Below, piece after piece: positions 16,156-24,688 of a stretch of DNA of 41,676 nt; positions within the stretch are counted from its first letter, which is position 1, and each line of letters opens with the position of its first letter. The stretch comes from Bacillota bacterium (GTDB taxonomy: Bacteria > Bacillota > Dethiobacteria > DTU022), in the NCBI GenBank assembly GCA_018400435.1, contig JAGYMW010000009.1, positions 1 to 41,676 on the forward strand, given 5' to 3'. Position numbers and translations under genes: made by a program. The notes under the pieces are model-generated. The model saw only the letters and a program-made list of their open reading frames with translations, did no database searches and had not been told where the DNA came from.

Positions 16156-16270
16156 ATTTCAGGCTCATTCGGCAGGTTGATATCTCAACCCGCTTATTTC
16201 ACCTCCAATCCAGCTACTGTTCAGATAGGTAACCCTTTACCTTGAGGCATTTTCAAGAAATACTACCAAA

Positions 16271-16299
16271 ATAGTATCATTATGAATCTATATCCACAA
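16271..16299 (-). promoter_or_regulatory. promoter of the molybdate transporter operon
   Basis: On the minus strand, TTGTGG (16299-16294), a 17-bp spacer and TACTAT (16276-16271). Transcription starting near 16264 would include the whole structured leader. Confidence 0.5.
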
Positions 16300-16378
16300 T
16301 TATTTTATAATATAATATATCCCCATGTGAAAGTCAAATAATTAAAGCTGCCCATCTTTGAAACTATCCCTGTCAATA

Positions 16379-16419
16379 GCCAGGAAGCGAAAAATTGCTG
16401 CGTCCTGATTGTTAAATAA
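16379..16419 (+). pseudogene. remnant of a usp gene 3' end
   Basis: GCCAGGAAGCGAAAAATTGC and the bases after it through TAAATAAAT repeat the end of the usp gene at 13427-13469 with only a few differences. In frame it still reads QEAKNCCVLIVK and stops at TAA 16417-16419. Upstream the similarity fades after a one-base shift, so no full gene is left. It lies between the modA promoter and the citrate synthase gene, in line with decay or deletion of a fourth usp copy. Confidence 0.75.
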
Positions 16420-16525
16420 ATATAAATCTATAAGGATAGCTTTCAAACACCCTTCAGTAGCCCTAAAATGAAATAAATGATATAATTACAGGGATAAAAA
16501 AGAGAAGAAAGGTATAATTTAATTT

Positions 16526-17911
16526 ATGAGCAATCCTTATTCCCGGGTCACACCCGAGCTTGAAAAATTAGCTACAATGTGCAGGAAAAGCAGTACAATC
16601 GACACTTCCCTCTTCGAAAAATACAACGTCAAAAGAGGCCTGCGTAACCTTGAAGGAAAGGGCGTGCTGGCCGGACTAACTGAAATATCTGACATCTACG
16701 CCACTAAAGTTGTCGACGGAAAAGAAGGGCCCTGTGAAGGTAAACTTTATTACCGGGGCATCGATGTAGAAAAAATTGTGGAAGGGCTGATTGAGGAAGA
16801 TCGTTTTGGGTATGAAGAAGTGACCTATCTTCTTCTTTTCGGCAAACTTCCCAATGCTGAAGAACTGGCCAGCTTTACCGAGATGCTGGCCAATTACCGG
16901 ACTTTACCTACATCTTTTGTCCGCGATATTATTATGAAAGCACCAAGCAAGGACATGATGAATGCCCTGGCCCGCAGTGTTTTAACTATGTACTATTATG
17001 ACGATCGAGCCAGTGATATCTCACTGCCCAATGTCCTGCGGCAGTGCCTGCAGCTGATCGCCCTTTTCCCCCTCCTGGCTGTATACGGCTACCAGGCTTT
17101 CTGTCATTACCACGATAACCAGAGTCTTTTTATCCATTCCCCCCAGCCATACCTCTCTGCAGCAGAAAACATTCTTTATATCCTGCGGCCGGATAGTAAG
17201 TACACTCCGCTGGAAGCTAAAATACTCGATATGGCCCTTATTCTGCATGCCGAACATGGTGGAGGCAACAACTCTACTTTCACCACACATGTGGTGACTT
17301 CCACCGGAACTGATACTTATTCGGCCATCGCGGCAGCTCTCGGTTCCCTGAAAGGGCCGCGGCACGGCGGAGCCAACATCAAGGTCGTAGAAATGTTCGA
17401 GGATCTGAAAACCAGTGTTAAGGACTGGACAGATGAAGATGAAGTGGAAGACTACCTGGTAAAATTGCTTAACAAAAAAGCATTCGACCAAGCCGGGCTA
17501 ATTTACGGCATTGGCCATGCTGTCTATTCTATATCAGATCCACGAGCCGGCGTTTTAAAACACTTCGTCGAGAGTCTTTCCCAAGAAAAAGGACGCACTG
17601 AAGAATTTGAACTGCACGCCCTGGTCGAAAGATTGGCCCCCAGGGTTATCACCGGAAAAAGGCGCATGTATAAGGGAGTCAGTGCAAATGTGGATTTCTA
17701 CAGCGGGCTTGTCTACAACCTTCTTGATCTGCCCCTGGAACTCTACACGCCGCTCTTTGCCATCGCCCGCATAGCGGGCTGGTCAGCCCACCGGCTGGAA
17801 GAGATGATCAACGTCAATAAAATTATCCGCCCTGCCTACAAGGCAGTCTGTGAAAAACATGAATACTTGCCGTTGAAAAAACGCGGAAAAGAAACAGCAA
17901 AACAGTTATAA
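16526..17911 (+). CDS. gltA: Citrate synthase (Si-type family)
   Basis: 461-residue citrate/2-methylcitrate synthase family protein, which condenses acetyl-CoA with oxaloacetate. The three catalytic positions are visible: His in ILHAEHGGGNNSTFT, His in GIGHAVYSISDPR and Asp in SANVDFYSGLVY. The CoA-site region GSLKGPRHGGAN is intact. The ~60-residue N-terminal extension before GVLAGLTEISDI is common in clostridial forms. The ribosome site (AAAGG, ~13 nt) is weak; a TATAAT lies at 16481-16486. A beta-CASP gene follows 38 bp on. A 2-methylcitrate synthase role cannot be ruled out. Confidence 0.92.
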   Translation: MSNPYSRVTPELEKLATMCRKSSTIDTSLFEKYNVKRGLRNLEGKGVLAGLTEISDIYATKVVDGKEGPCEGKLYYRGIDVEKIVEGLIEEDRFGYEEVTYLLLFGKLPNAEELASFTEMLANYRTLPTSFVRDIIMKAPSKDMMNALARSVLTMYYYDDRASDISLPNVLRQCLQLIALFPLLAVYGYQAFCHYHDNQSLFIHSPQPYLSAAENILYILRPDSKYTPLEAKILDMALILHAEHGGGNNSTFTTHVVTSTGTDTYSAIAAALGSLKGPRHGGANIKVVEMFEDLKTSVKDWTDEDEVEDYLVKLLNKKAFDQAGLIYGIGHAVYSISDPRAGVLKHFVESLSQEKGRTEEFELHALVERLAPRVITGKRRMYKGVSANVDFYSGLVYNLLDLPLELYTPLFAIARIAGWSAHRLEEMINVNKIIRPAYKAVCEKHEYLPLKKRGKETAKQL

Positions 17912-17949
17912 TTACTGAACCAGATTAATCGATAACAGGAGGCCGGTTC

Positions 17950-19353
17950 ATGCAAATTAATTTTTTGGGCGCTGCCCGAACAGTGACAGGTTCTTTTTAC
18001 ATCGTTGAAAGCGAAAAAGCAACTTTTGTTGTTGACTGCGGTATGTTTCAGGGTTCAGAATCGATTGTGGAGCGCAACAAAGCGGATTATCCCATTAACC
18101 CGGAATCCATCGATTTTTTTATATTGACTCATGCTCATATTGACCATTCCGGCCTTATTCCCAGATTATGTAAAAATGGTTTTAAAGGTAAGATCTATTG
18201 CAGTTCGGCAACAAAAGATCTTTGTTCCGTCATGTTGCCAGACTCCGGCCACATCCAGGAATGGGAAGCCGAAAGGATAAACAGAAATTTAAAAGACACT
18301 GATCAACCGGCAGTAGAGCCGCTGTACACACCCCGCGATGCAGATAATGCCCTCGACCAGTTTACCATTCTTGAACTGGACGAAATTCACCGTCCGGTAG
18401 AGGGCATAGAAATGAACTTTCGCGAAGCCGGCCATATCCTTGGCTCCTGTATTGTTGAACTGTGGATTGAAGAAGGTGGAAGGAAAACAAAAGTTGTCTT
18501 CAGCGGAGACCTGGGCCGTCCCAAACAACCATTTGTCAGGGATCCTGCATTCATAGAAGAAGCAGATTACCTGATCCTCGAATCAACATACGGCGATCGA
18601 CTGCACCCGGAGATGCCGGATCGCCCGGCAGAATTGAAAAAAATCATCGATGAGACGCTGAAGGCAGGCGGTAACCTGATCATTCCTTCCTTTGCAGTGG
18701 AAAGAACCCAGGACCTGCTCTATGATTTAAGCATTTTACAGAGCGAAAAACAGCTTGCCCCTGATATTGCCGTCTACATAGACAGTCCTCTGGCCATTGC
18801 TGCCACGGAAATTTTTAAACGCAACTTTGAATTTTATGACCGGGAAACCAACCACCTGATCAGAGAAGGACACCATCCGTTGCAAATGCCGAATATGAAA
18901 TACTCCCACACCAAAGACGAATCTATGGCCATAAACAAGATCAAAAGCGGAGCAATCATCATATCGGCAAGCGGCATGTGCGATGCAGGAAGAATCCAGT
19001 ACCACCTGCTGCATAACCTCTGGCGTCCTGAATGCACAATCATGTTTGTCGGTTACCAGGCAGAGGGAACCCTGGGCAGGCAGATTGTCAGTGGAGAAAA
19101 AACGGTGGAGCTTTTCGGGAAAGAGATATCCGTTGAAGCCCGCATAGAAGATAACCAGGCTTACTCGGCCCATGCCGATCAAAAAGATATTTTAAACTGG
19201 CTGGATCACTTCAAGAAAAAACCGAAAACTCTATTTATCGTGCACGGTGAAGAAGACGCCCAGGAAACCCTTGCCCACCTCATCCAGAAAAAACTGGCCA
19301 TCGAAACATTCATACCGGACTGGCGCGACAGGGTAGAACTTAAGCCTATTTAA
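17950..19353 (+). CDS. Beta-CASP family metallo-beta-lactamase ribonuclease
   Basis: 467-residue MBL/beta-CASP/RMMBL protein of the bacterial CPSF-like group (as in TTHA0252). The MBL core: INFLGAARTVTGSFY, LTHAHIDHSGLIPRL (HxHxDH), REAGHILGS and FSGDLGRP. The beta-CASP insert: SFAVERTQDLLYDL, YIDSPLAIAATEIF and ISASGMCDAGRIQYHL. The C-terminal RMMBL: GYQAEGTLGRQI, YSAHADQKDILNW and FIVHGEEDAQ. Likely cytoplasmic endo/exoribonuclease acting in RNA turnover. AGGAGG precedes ATG 17950. Its end overlaps the convergent usp gene by 8 bp. Confidence 0.9.
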   Translation: MQINFLGAARTVTGSFYIVESEKATFVVDCGMFQGSESIVERNKADYPINPESIDFFILTHAHIDHSGLIPRLCKNGFKGKIYCSSATKDLCSVMLPDSGHIQEWEAERINRNLKDTDQPAVEPLYTPRDADNALDQFTILELDEIHRPVEGIEMNFREAGHILGSCIVELWIEEGGRKTKVVFSGDLGRPKQPFVRDPAFIEEADYLILESTYGDRLHPEMPDRPAELKKIIDETLKAGGNLIIPSFAVERTQDLLYDLSILQSEKQLAPDIAVYIDSPLAIAATEIFKRNFEFYDRETNHLIREGHHPLQMPNMKYSHTKDESMAINKIKSGAIIISASGMCDAGRIQYHLLHNLWRPECTIMFVGYQAEGTLGRQIVSGEKTVELFGKEISVEARIEDNQAYSAHADQKDILNWLDHFKKKPKTLFIVHGEEDAQETLAHLIQKKLAIETFIPDWRDRVELKPI

Positions 19354-19801
19354 CAACAACCACCATGCAATTCTCCGCTTCCTGAACCACGGCATTGCTC
19401 ACGCTGCCGAGCAAAATCTTTTTCAAACCGCCAAATCCCCGGCTGCCGAGGACAATCATCTCAAAACCTTCTTCAGCAGCTGTTTTTACAATGGTATCAG
19501 CGAGATGCCCTTGTTTAATAACAGTCCGGACTTCGAGCCCGCGCCGATCAAATATTTTTTTCGCTTCATGTAAGATTTTCTCTCCGGTTGCCTTTTCCAT
19601 GTCCTGCAGTTTCTTTAAACGAGCTGTATCCTGCTTTGTACGCGGGCGCACTTCATAGAAAGAAGAAGCAGGATCAAATCTGTCTTCATAAACATAAATG
19701 ATCGCTGTTTCTGTATATTCCATTCCTTCGGCAATATCTGCAGCCCTTTCAACAGCTCTGAGACTGGGCTGTGAGCCGTCAGTGCAGACCAGTATTTTCA
19801 T
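19346..19801 (-). CDS. Universal stress protein UspA family
   Basis: 151-residue single Usp domain with MKILVCTDGSQPSLRAVERA at the N-terminus and the ATP-binding motif GSRGFGGLKKILLGSVSNA at the C-terminus. It is closer in sequence to the copy at 20370 (shared IKQGH/LKQGH and MIVLGSRGFGGLKKILLG) than to the copy at 13000. The stop lies inside the end of the beta-CASP gene. ATG 19801 is preceded by GGGGAGCGGATGAG. Confidence 0.92.
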   Translation of the reverse strand: MKILVCTDGSQPSLRAVERAADIAEGMEYTETAIIYVYEDRFDPASSFYEVRPRTKQDTARLKKLQDMEKATGEKILHEAKKIFDRRGLEVRTVIKQGHLADTIVKTAAEEGFEMIVLGSRGFGGLKKILLGSVSNAVVQEAENCMVVVVK

Positions 19802-20004
19802 CTCATCCGCTCCCCTTTTATTAAGCTCAAATGCCGTTCAAGTTAAAATGAATAAAAACTGCCGGAATCAATTATAGCACAGGAACAAACTATTCCGGAT
19901 TAGCCCGCTGAATTGCCGGGGAACAACATTTTTCTACTTTATATTCCATTTTGTTTAAGCTGGTATTCGGTATATACTATTAAAAAAGAAGTAGATTTTA
20001 TACT

Positions 20005-20277
20005 GTGGATTTAAAAAAATTAGGCAAAATGGCCGGGAACCTGGCCAAAAATGTCGACCTGGATAACCTGGACCTTGAAGAAGTCATTACCGATCAGTTT
20101 ATTAACAAAAACACGAAACTTGATTCAGTAAAATCTTTTATTGAAAAAAGCGGTTTCGATATTTCAAAAATCACCGACTTTACCAATTTGCCTGCCGAGA
20201 AGCTGGATTCTTATGTAAAAAGTATCAGTTCCTTTGGTTCCTGGAAAGAGATGCTGATAAAAGCAGTAATGAAATAA
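20005..20277 (+). CDS. Small conserved-looking protein of unknown function
   Basis: 90-residue soluble, mostly helical, charged protein that I do not recognise. It starts at GTG 20005 (reading MDLKKLGKMAGNLAKNVDL) with only a weak AAGAAG site. No membrane segment, Cys motif or enzyme signature is seen. A clear terminator follows 28 bp after the stop, which supports a real transcript. It lies between two leftward usp genes. Confidence 0.6.
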   Translation: MDLKKLGKMAGNLAKNVDLDNLDLEEVITDQFINKNTKLDSVKSFIEKSGFDISKITDFTNLPAEKLDSYVKSISSFGSWKEMLIKAVMK

Positions 20278-20305
20278 TTATTTTGACGCTTAAAAATATT
20301 TCGCA

Positions 20306-20346
20306 AAAGCCCCGCTTCCCTTAACCAGGGCAGCGGGGCTTTCTTT
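20306..20346. terminator. bidirectional intrinsic terminator
   Basis: AAAGCCCCGCT and AGCGGGGCTTT form a perfect 11-bp stem, with a TCCC/AGGG extension in the loop. T-rich on the right (CTTTCTTTG) and AAAA on the left, so it can end the convergent small ORF (20005) and usp (20370) transcripts. Confidence 0.9.
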
Positions 20347-20369
20347 GTCAGATAATCATGGTTTTAGGC

Positions 20370-20843
20370 TTACTTTACTGTTAGCACGCTGCATTTTTTT
20401 GCTTCCTGCAACACAGCATTGCTGACGCTGCCGAGCAAGATCTTTTTCAAACCACCAAATCCCCGGCTACCGAGGACAATCATGTCAAAATTATTTTCGG
20501 CTGCAACATCGACAATTGTTTCGGCAGGATGCCCCTGCTTAAGAATGGCTTTCGCTTTAATTCCTTTCTGATCAAAAATCTCCAGGGCATCATCAAGAAT
20601 CTTATTCCTCTGGGCATCCAGCTCATCTCTTAACTGCTGCATCTTTTCAACATCTTCCTTGGTTACAGAATCCTTTGTAATTGATCCGAGTTCAAACATA
20701 GGGAATGCCGAAATATCGAGAGTATCTTCGTAAACATAAATCACAGCTACTTCATCCGCCCGGCACCCGGAAGCAATCTCAGCCGCTTTTACAAGAGCTT
20801 TCCTGCTGTGTTCGGAACCATCGGTACAGGCCAGGATTTTCAT
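20370..20843 (-). CDS. Universal stress protein UspA family
   Basis: 157-residue single Usp domain. The track's GTG 20852 lies within the ribosome-site region; ATG 20843 with AGGGAG 8 nt upstream is the better start (MKILACTDGSEHSRKALVKAAE). The C-terminal motif GSRGFGGLKKILLGSVSNA binds ATP in this family. The chain between residues about 45 and 85 is longer and more charged than in its neighbours. A 16-bp palindrome lies about 30 bp upstream. Confidence 0.92.
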   Translation of the reverse strand: MKILACTDGSEHSRKALVKAAEIASGCRADEVAVIYVYEDTLDISAFPMFELGSITKDSVTKEDVEKMQQLRDELDAQRNKILDDALEIFDQKGIKAKAILKQGHPAETIVDVAAENNFDMIVLGSRGFGGLKKILLGSVSNAVLQEAKKCSVLTVK

Positions 20844-20874
20844 TACCCTCACTCCCTCTCACTTAATTGTATCA

Positions 20875-20890
20875 ATAATCTTAAGATTAT
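20875..20890. promoter_or_regulatory. 16-bp palindrome upstream of usp
   Basis: ATAATCTTAAGATTAT is a perfect palindrome 31 bp before the usp ATG at 20843 and could be an operator. The rest of the 300-bp gap 20844-21150 holds no gene that I can see. Confidence 0.35.
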
Positions 20891-21111
20891 CCCTTTAAAT
20901 TATACCACAATCCGCTATGCCCGAAACATTAAAAAATGGAAGCTGTATGCTCAGTTCGCAATGCAATAACTGATACAATTAACACTCTCGGCATGGCAGC
21001 ATAAAAAATTCTGTTACCCTTCAGATATGGTTGGGGACAACAAGCAAAATCTATCACCTCTATTTGAGAGACCGGAAAATTAAAAACCATTCCAGCCTCT
21101 TTCTTTCCCTG

Positions 21112-21140
21112 TTTGTTTAAATGCTGCTAATTTAAACAAA
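21112..21140. repeat. inverted repeat downstream of fabZ
   Basis: TTTGTTTAAA (21112-21121) and TTTAAACAAA (21131-21140) form a perfect 10-bp A/T-rich stem with a 9-nt loop, 11 bp after the fabZ stop. Possibly a weak terminator or 3' stabiliser. Confidence 0.4.
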
Positions 21141-21150
21141 TTACTCTGGC

Positions 21151-21585
21151 TTAACTTTCACTTTCAAGAGCAAAGCTCAGTTCCGCTTCGCAAACCAGTT
21201 TGTCGCCGACATAAGCTCTCGCTGACCCTATTCCCAAAGGCCCCCGTGAGCTTTTTATCTCCACTGCCAAACGCAAAACGTCTCCGGGAATCACTTTTTG
21301 TCGGAAACGGGCTTTCTTGATCCCGGCGAAGTAAGCGATTTTACCACGATTCTCTGCAAGAGCTAGTATGGCCACTGCCCCGGTCTGGGCCAGGGCTTCG
21401 ATGATCAACACCCCGGGCATGACATGCTCTTCAGGGAAATGTCCCATGAAATGCATTTCGTTAGCCGAAACGGCTTTTTCCCCCACGGCGCTTAATCCGG
21501 GCTCAAGTTCAATAATCCTGTCCACCATTAAGAAGGGATAACGATGGGGTATGATTTTCTGAATTTCATTGCTGTTCAACAGCAT
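21151..21585 (-). CDS. fabZ: 3-hydroxyacyl-ACP dehydratase
   Basis: 144-residue hot-dog-fold enzyme that dehydrates 3-hydroxyacyl-ACP to trans-2-enoyl-ACP in type II fatty acid synthesis. [20 protein letters not shown] and [20 protein letters not shown] carry the active-site His and Glu. ATG 21585 has GGGAGG 8 nt upstream. It lies 28 bp downstream of fabK in a two-gene leftward operon, divergent from fabH-D-G-F. Confidence 0.95.
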   Translation of the reverse strand: MLLNSNEIQKIIPHRYPFLMVDRIIELEPGLSAVGEKAVSANEMHFMGHFPEEHVMPGVLIIEALAQTGAVAILALAENRGKIAYFAGIKKARFRQKVIPGDVLRLAVEIKSSRGPLGIGSARAYVGDKLVCEAELSFALESES

Positions 21586-21613
21586 AACCGGTTCCTCCCC
21601 GAATAAAAAACTG

Positions 21614-22546
21614 TTAAAGGATTCTCAGGTTACGGCGGTACTCTTCCACCGGATCAAAAAGTGATTTGATAATTTCCTGGACCGGCCGTACCGATCTGAC
21701 CATGCCGGCTACCTGGCCGGCCATGAAAGATCCAGTGTCAAGATCCCCCTCCAGAACTGCTCGTTTCAATGATCCCAGGGTCATTTTCTCCAGTTCTTCC
21801 AGGGGCGCTCCGCCGGCAGCCAGTTTATTATAGCGGCGCGCCATTTTATTCTTCAGTACGCGAACCGGCGCCCCTGTCTGCCTGCCCGTCACAGTTGTAT
21901 CGGTATCTTTCGCCTTGATCACAAACTGTTTATAGTTGTCATGCACCGGGCATTCTTCAGCTGTCAGAAAAACGGTCCCGGCCTGGATTCCTTTTGCCCC
22001 GAGAACAAAAACAGCCAGCACCTGGCGGTAATCGGCAACACCCCCTGCAGCAATAACCGGGATAGAGACTGCATCGACAACCTGAGGTACCAGAGCCAAG
22101 GTGGTCTGTTCACCAATATGTCCCCCGGCTTCGGTGCCCTCGACAATCACTGCGTCTGCTCCCGCACGCTCCACGCGCAGGGCAAAAGCAACACTGGGAA
22201 TGACCGGGATTACCGTTATCCCAGCCTCTTTCCAGGCCGCAATATAACGGCCAGGATTGCCGGCTCCGGTTGTGATGACACTGATTTTTTCTTCTACAAC
22301 GAGCCGGGCAATATCAGGAGTATGAGGACTCATGAGCATTATATTTACTCCGAAGGAAGCATCGGTCAGCTCTCGGCAGAGGCGAATCTCTTCACGCACC
22401 CTTTCCGGTTCTTCACCACCGGCGGCAATCATTCCCAAAGCTCCGGCATTGCTCACAGATGAAGCAAGACGGTGATCGGCAATGTTAGCCATGCCACCCT
22501 GAATCAGGGGATAGTTGGTTTTGATCAGTTCACAGATATTGAGCAA
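21614..22546 (-). CDS. fabK: Enoyl-ACP reductase II (FMN-dependent)
   Basis: 310-residue TIM-barrel flavoprotein of the FabK/nitronate monooxygenase family, reducing enoyl-ACP in the last step of each elongation cycle. Motifs: [51 protein letters not shown] and [14 protein letters not shown]. The company of fabZ, fabH and fabD favours FabK over nitronate monooxygenase. The start is TTG 22546, with GGAG 8 nt upstream. FabK replaces triclosan-sensitive FabI in many Firmicutes. Confidence 0.9.
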   Translation of the reverse strand: MLNICELIKTNYPLIQGGMANIADHRLASSVSNAGALGMIAAGGEEPERVREEIRLCRELTDASFGVNIMLMSPHTPDIARLVVEEKISVITTGAGNPGRYIAAWKEAGITVIPVIPSVAFALRVERAGADAVIVEGTEAGGHIGEQTTLALVPQVVDAVSIPVIAAGGVADYRQVLAVFVLGAKGIQAGTVFLTAEECPVHDNYKQFVIKAKDTDTTVTGRQTGAPVRVLKNKMARRYNKLAAGGAPLEELEKMTLGSLKRAVLEGDLDTGSFMAGQVAGMVRSVRPVQEIIKSLFDPVEEYRRNLRIL

Positions 22547-22562
22547 AAAATCATCTCCTTCG

Positions 22563-22599
22563 AATTCCGATTGACAATCGAAATTGGCCTATGTATAAT
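22563..22599 (+). promoter_or_regulatory. consensus promoter overlapped by a palindromic operator
   Basis: TTGACA (22571-22576), a 17-bp spacer and TATAAT (22594-22599) form a perfect sigma-70 type promoter for fabHDGF. Its -35 lies inside the perfect palindrome CGATTGACAATCG (22568-22580), which extends to a 23-bp imperfect one with a single mismatched pair (22563-22585). The position suits a repressor of both divergent fab operons. Confidence 0.75.
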
Positions 22600-22703
22600 C
22601 TACCTATTGGTCAGGAGTTGCCGCACAAATCACTAAATTGATAGGAGATGTCATTAAAAACAACTATGATTATACCACATCAGGAAGAGAAAAAATACCG
22701 CTG

Positions 22704-23696
22704 ATGATAGAACAGAAAAACCGGGCTATAATCGTTGGAACCGGCATGGCTACTCCGAAGCGAATCCTTACAAATTCGGAACTGGAAAAGATCGTCGATA
22801 CAAGCAACCAGTGGATATTATCACGTACCGGGATCCGGGAAAGAAGAATCCTTGAAGATGATCATGGCTGTTCGGATCTGGCAGTTGAAGCCGCCATGGT
22901 AGCCCTGCGTGAAGCCGGCCTGGAGGTCTCCGAACTTGAACTGATTATCGTTTCCACTGTCACTCCTGATTACCCTACCCCCTCAACGGCCTGCCTGGTT
23001 CAGGACAAGCTGGGGGCCCGCAACGCTGCCGCTTTCGACCTGTCAGCCGGTTGCACCGGTTTCGTTTATGCCATGGCCTCTGCCCAGGGTTTTATCAGCA
23101 GCGGTGTGTACAGCAACGCCCTGGTGATCGGAGCTGAAGTTTTGAGCCGGGTCACCAACTGGAACGACCGTTCAACCTGTGTCCTCTTCGGCGACGGGGC
23201 CGGGGCTGTAGTGCTGCAAAAAGGTGATAGCGGCAGAGGAATCATTGATTTCTCCCTAAAAAGCGACGGAGGAGGCGCCGAGCTCCTTTACATTCCAGCC
23301 GGCGGCAGCAGAAAACCGGCCAGTGAAGAAAGTGTAGCCAAACATCTCCATTCTGTAAGGATGAATGGCAATGAAATTTTTAAGTTTGCCGTACGTGTGG
23401 TCGATAATGTCCTGGAAGAACTGTTGACACGGCAGGGCATTAAGGCTGAGATGCTGGACTATCTTTTCCTGCACCAGGCCAACGAACGCATTATCGAACA
23501 TATCCGCAAAAGCATCCACCTTACACCAGAAAAGGTGCCCATCAATCTCGACCGCTACGGCAATACTTCATCGGCATCGGTTCCCATGATCATGCATGAA
23601 GAAGCGGCGGCCGGACGCCTGAAAAAGAACGACCTGGTAGCCCTGGTGGCTTTCGGAGCCGGCCTTACCTGGGGCGGAGTACTGCTAAGATGGTAA
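22704..23696 (+). CDS. fabH: 3-oxoacyl-ACP synthase III
   Basis: Initiating condensing enzyme that joins an acyl-CoA primer to malonyl-ACP. The catalytic triad is visible: Cys in DLSAGCTGFVYAMA, His in YLFLHQANERI and Asn in YGNTSSASVPM. GLTWGGVLLRW closes the protein. The track's TTG 22638 adds a poorly matching 22-residue lead; ATG 22704 gives 330 residues starting MIEQKNRAIIVGTG, the normal family N-terminus, though its ribosome site is weak. First gene of the rightward fab operon, overlapping fabD by 7 bp. Confidence 0.93.
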   Translation: MIEQKNRAIIVGTGMATPKRILTNSELEKIVDTSNQWILSRTGIRERRILEDDHGCSDLAVEAAMVALREAGLEVSELELIIVSTVTPDYPTPSTACLVQDKLGARNAAAFDLSAGCTGFVYAMASAQGFISSGVYSNALVIGAEVLSRVTNWNDRSTCVLFGDGAGAVVLQKGDSGRGIIDFSLKSDGGGAELLYIPAGGSRKPASEESVAKHLHSVRMNGNEIFKFAVRVVDNVLEELLTRQGIKAEMLDYLFLHQANERIIEHIRKSIHLTPEKVPINLDRYGNTSSASVPMIMHEEAAAGRLKKNDLVALVAFGAGLTWGGVLLRW

Positions 23697-24688
23697 AAGA
23701 AATAACCAGGCATACCGGAATTGAAACCAGGGATAGAAACGGCAGTGAACAATCCCCGAAAAAGACCGCCTTTTTGTTTCCCGGCCAGGGGGCCCAGTAC
23801 CCCGGAATGGGGCTTGATATTTACCGGCGCTTTGCCGAAGCGAGGCAGGTTTTTGAAGAAGCTGAAGCAGTCCTTGGACCCGGCTTTATCAACATCATTT
23901 TTGAAGGACCTGCGGAAAAATTAACAGACACAGCAATCGCCCAGCCGGCCATCCTGACCGTAAGCACAGCCATCAGCCGGGTTCTCACTTCGCACGGAAT
24001 TAAAGCAGAAGGCCTGGCGGGCTTGAGCCTGGGAGAATACAGCGCCCTGGTAACTGCGGATGCCATCGCTTTCAGAGACGCCCTTCCTCTGGTTGCAAAA
24101 CGCGGCCAGCTGATGCAGGAGGCTACTCCACCTGAGACGGGTGGAATGATTGCCATTATGGGGCTCAGCCCTGAGGACGTGTTCGAAATCTGCGAAAGAG
24201 CGCGGGAAAGCGGAGTTGTAGCAGCAGCCAATTTCAATTGCCCCGGACAGATTGTCATCTCCGGGGAAAAGGCAGCCCTGGAGCATGCCCATCAACTGGC
24301 CAGCATAGCCGGGGCAAAGAAAATCACACCCCTCAAGGTCAGCGCTCCCTTTCACAGCCTTCTCCTGCAACCCATCGAAGAAGAACTGGCCAAAATCCTG
24401 GAGACAATTTCTTTCAACCAACCTGAAATACCGGTTGTCTTTAATATTGATGCCGCCTGCTGCAGCAAACCGCGTAAAATCAAAGAAAACCTGGTTCTCC
24501 AGGTCAGCCACCCCATCCTGTGGGAACAATCAGTGCATACCCTTCTTTCCCGCAGCATCAACCGGTTTATCGGCACAGGGCCGGGCACTTCACCGGCCAG
24601 GCTGATGAAAAGGATTTCACCTGAATCAGAAACCGTAGCGCTTGACAGCGCCGCGGCAATTGAAAAGTTTTTGGGAGGGATAAATTAA
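23690..24688 (+). CDS. fabD: Malonyl-CoA:ACP transacylase
   Basis: 332 residues. Transfers malonyl from CoA to acyl carrier protein. FLFPGQGAQYPGMG (oxyanion motif), GLSLGEYSALV with the nucleophilic Ser, and SAPFHSLLL with the catalytic His are all present; GTGPGTSPARL lies near the end. The N-terminal ~24 residues (before KKTAFLFPGQG) are longer than usual. ATG 23690 overlaps the fabH stop, and its own stop shares a base with the fabG start (TAATG), so the three genes are translationally coupled. Confidence 0.93.
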   Translation: MVKEITRHTGIETRDRNGSEQSPKKTAFLFPGQGAQYPGMGLDIYRRFAEARQVFEEAEAVLGPGFINIIFEGPAEKLTDTAIAQPAILTVSTAISRVLTSHGIKAEGLAGLSLGEYSALVTADAIAFRDALPLVAKRGQLMQEATPPETGGMIAIMGLSPEDVFEICERARESGVVAAANFNCPGQIVISGEKAALEHAHQLASIAGAKKITPLKVSAPFHSLLLQPIEEELAKILETISFNQPEIPVVFNIDAACCSKPRKIKENLVLQVSHPILWEQSVHTLLSRSINRFIGTGPGTSPARLMKRISPESETVALDSAAAIEKFLGGIN

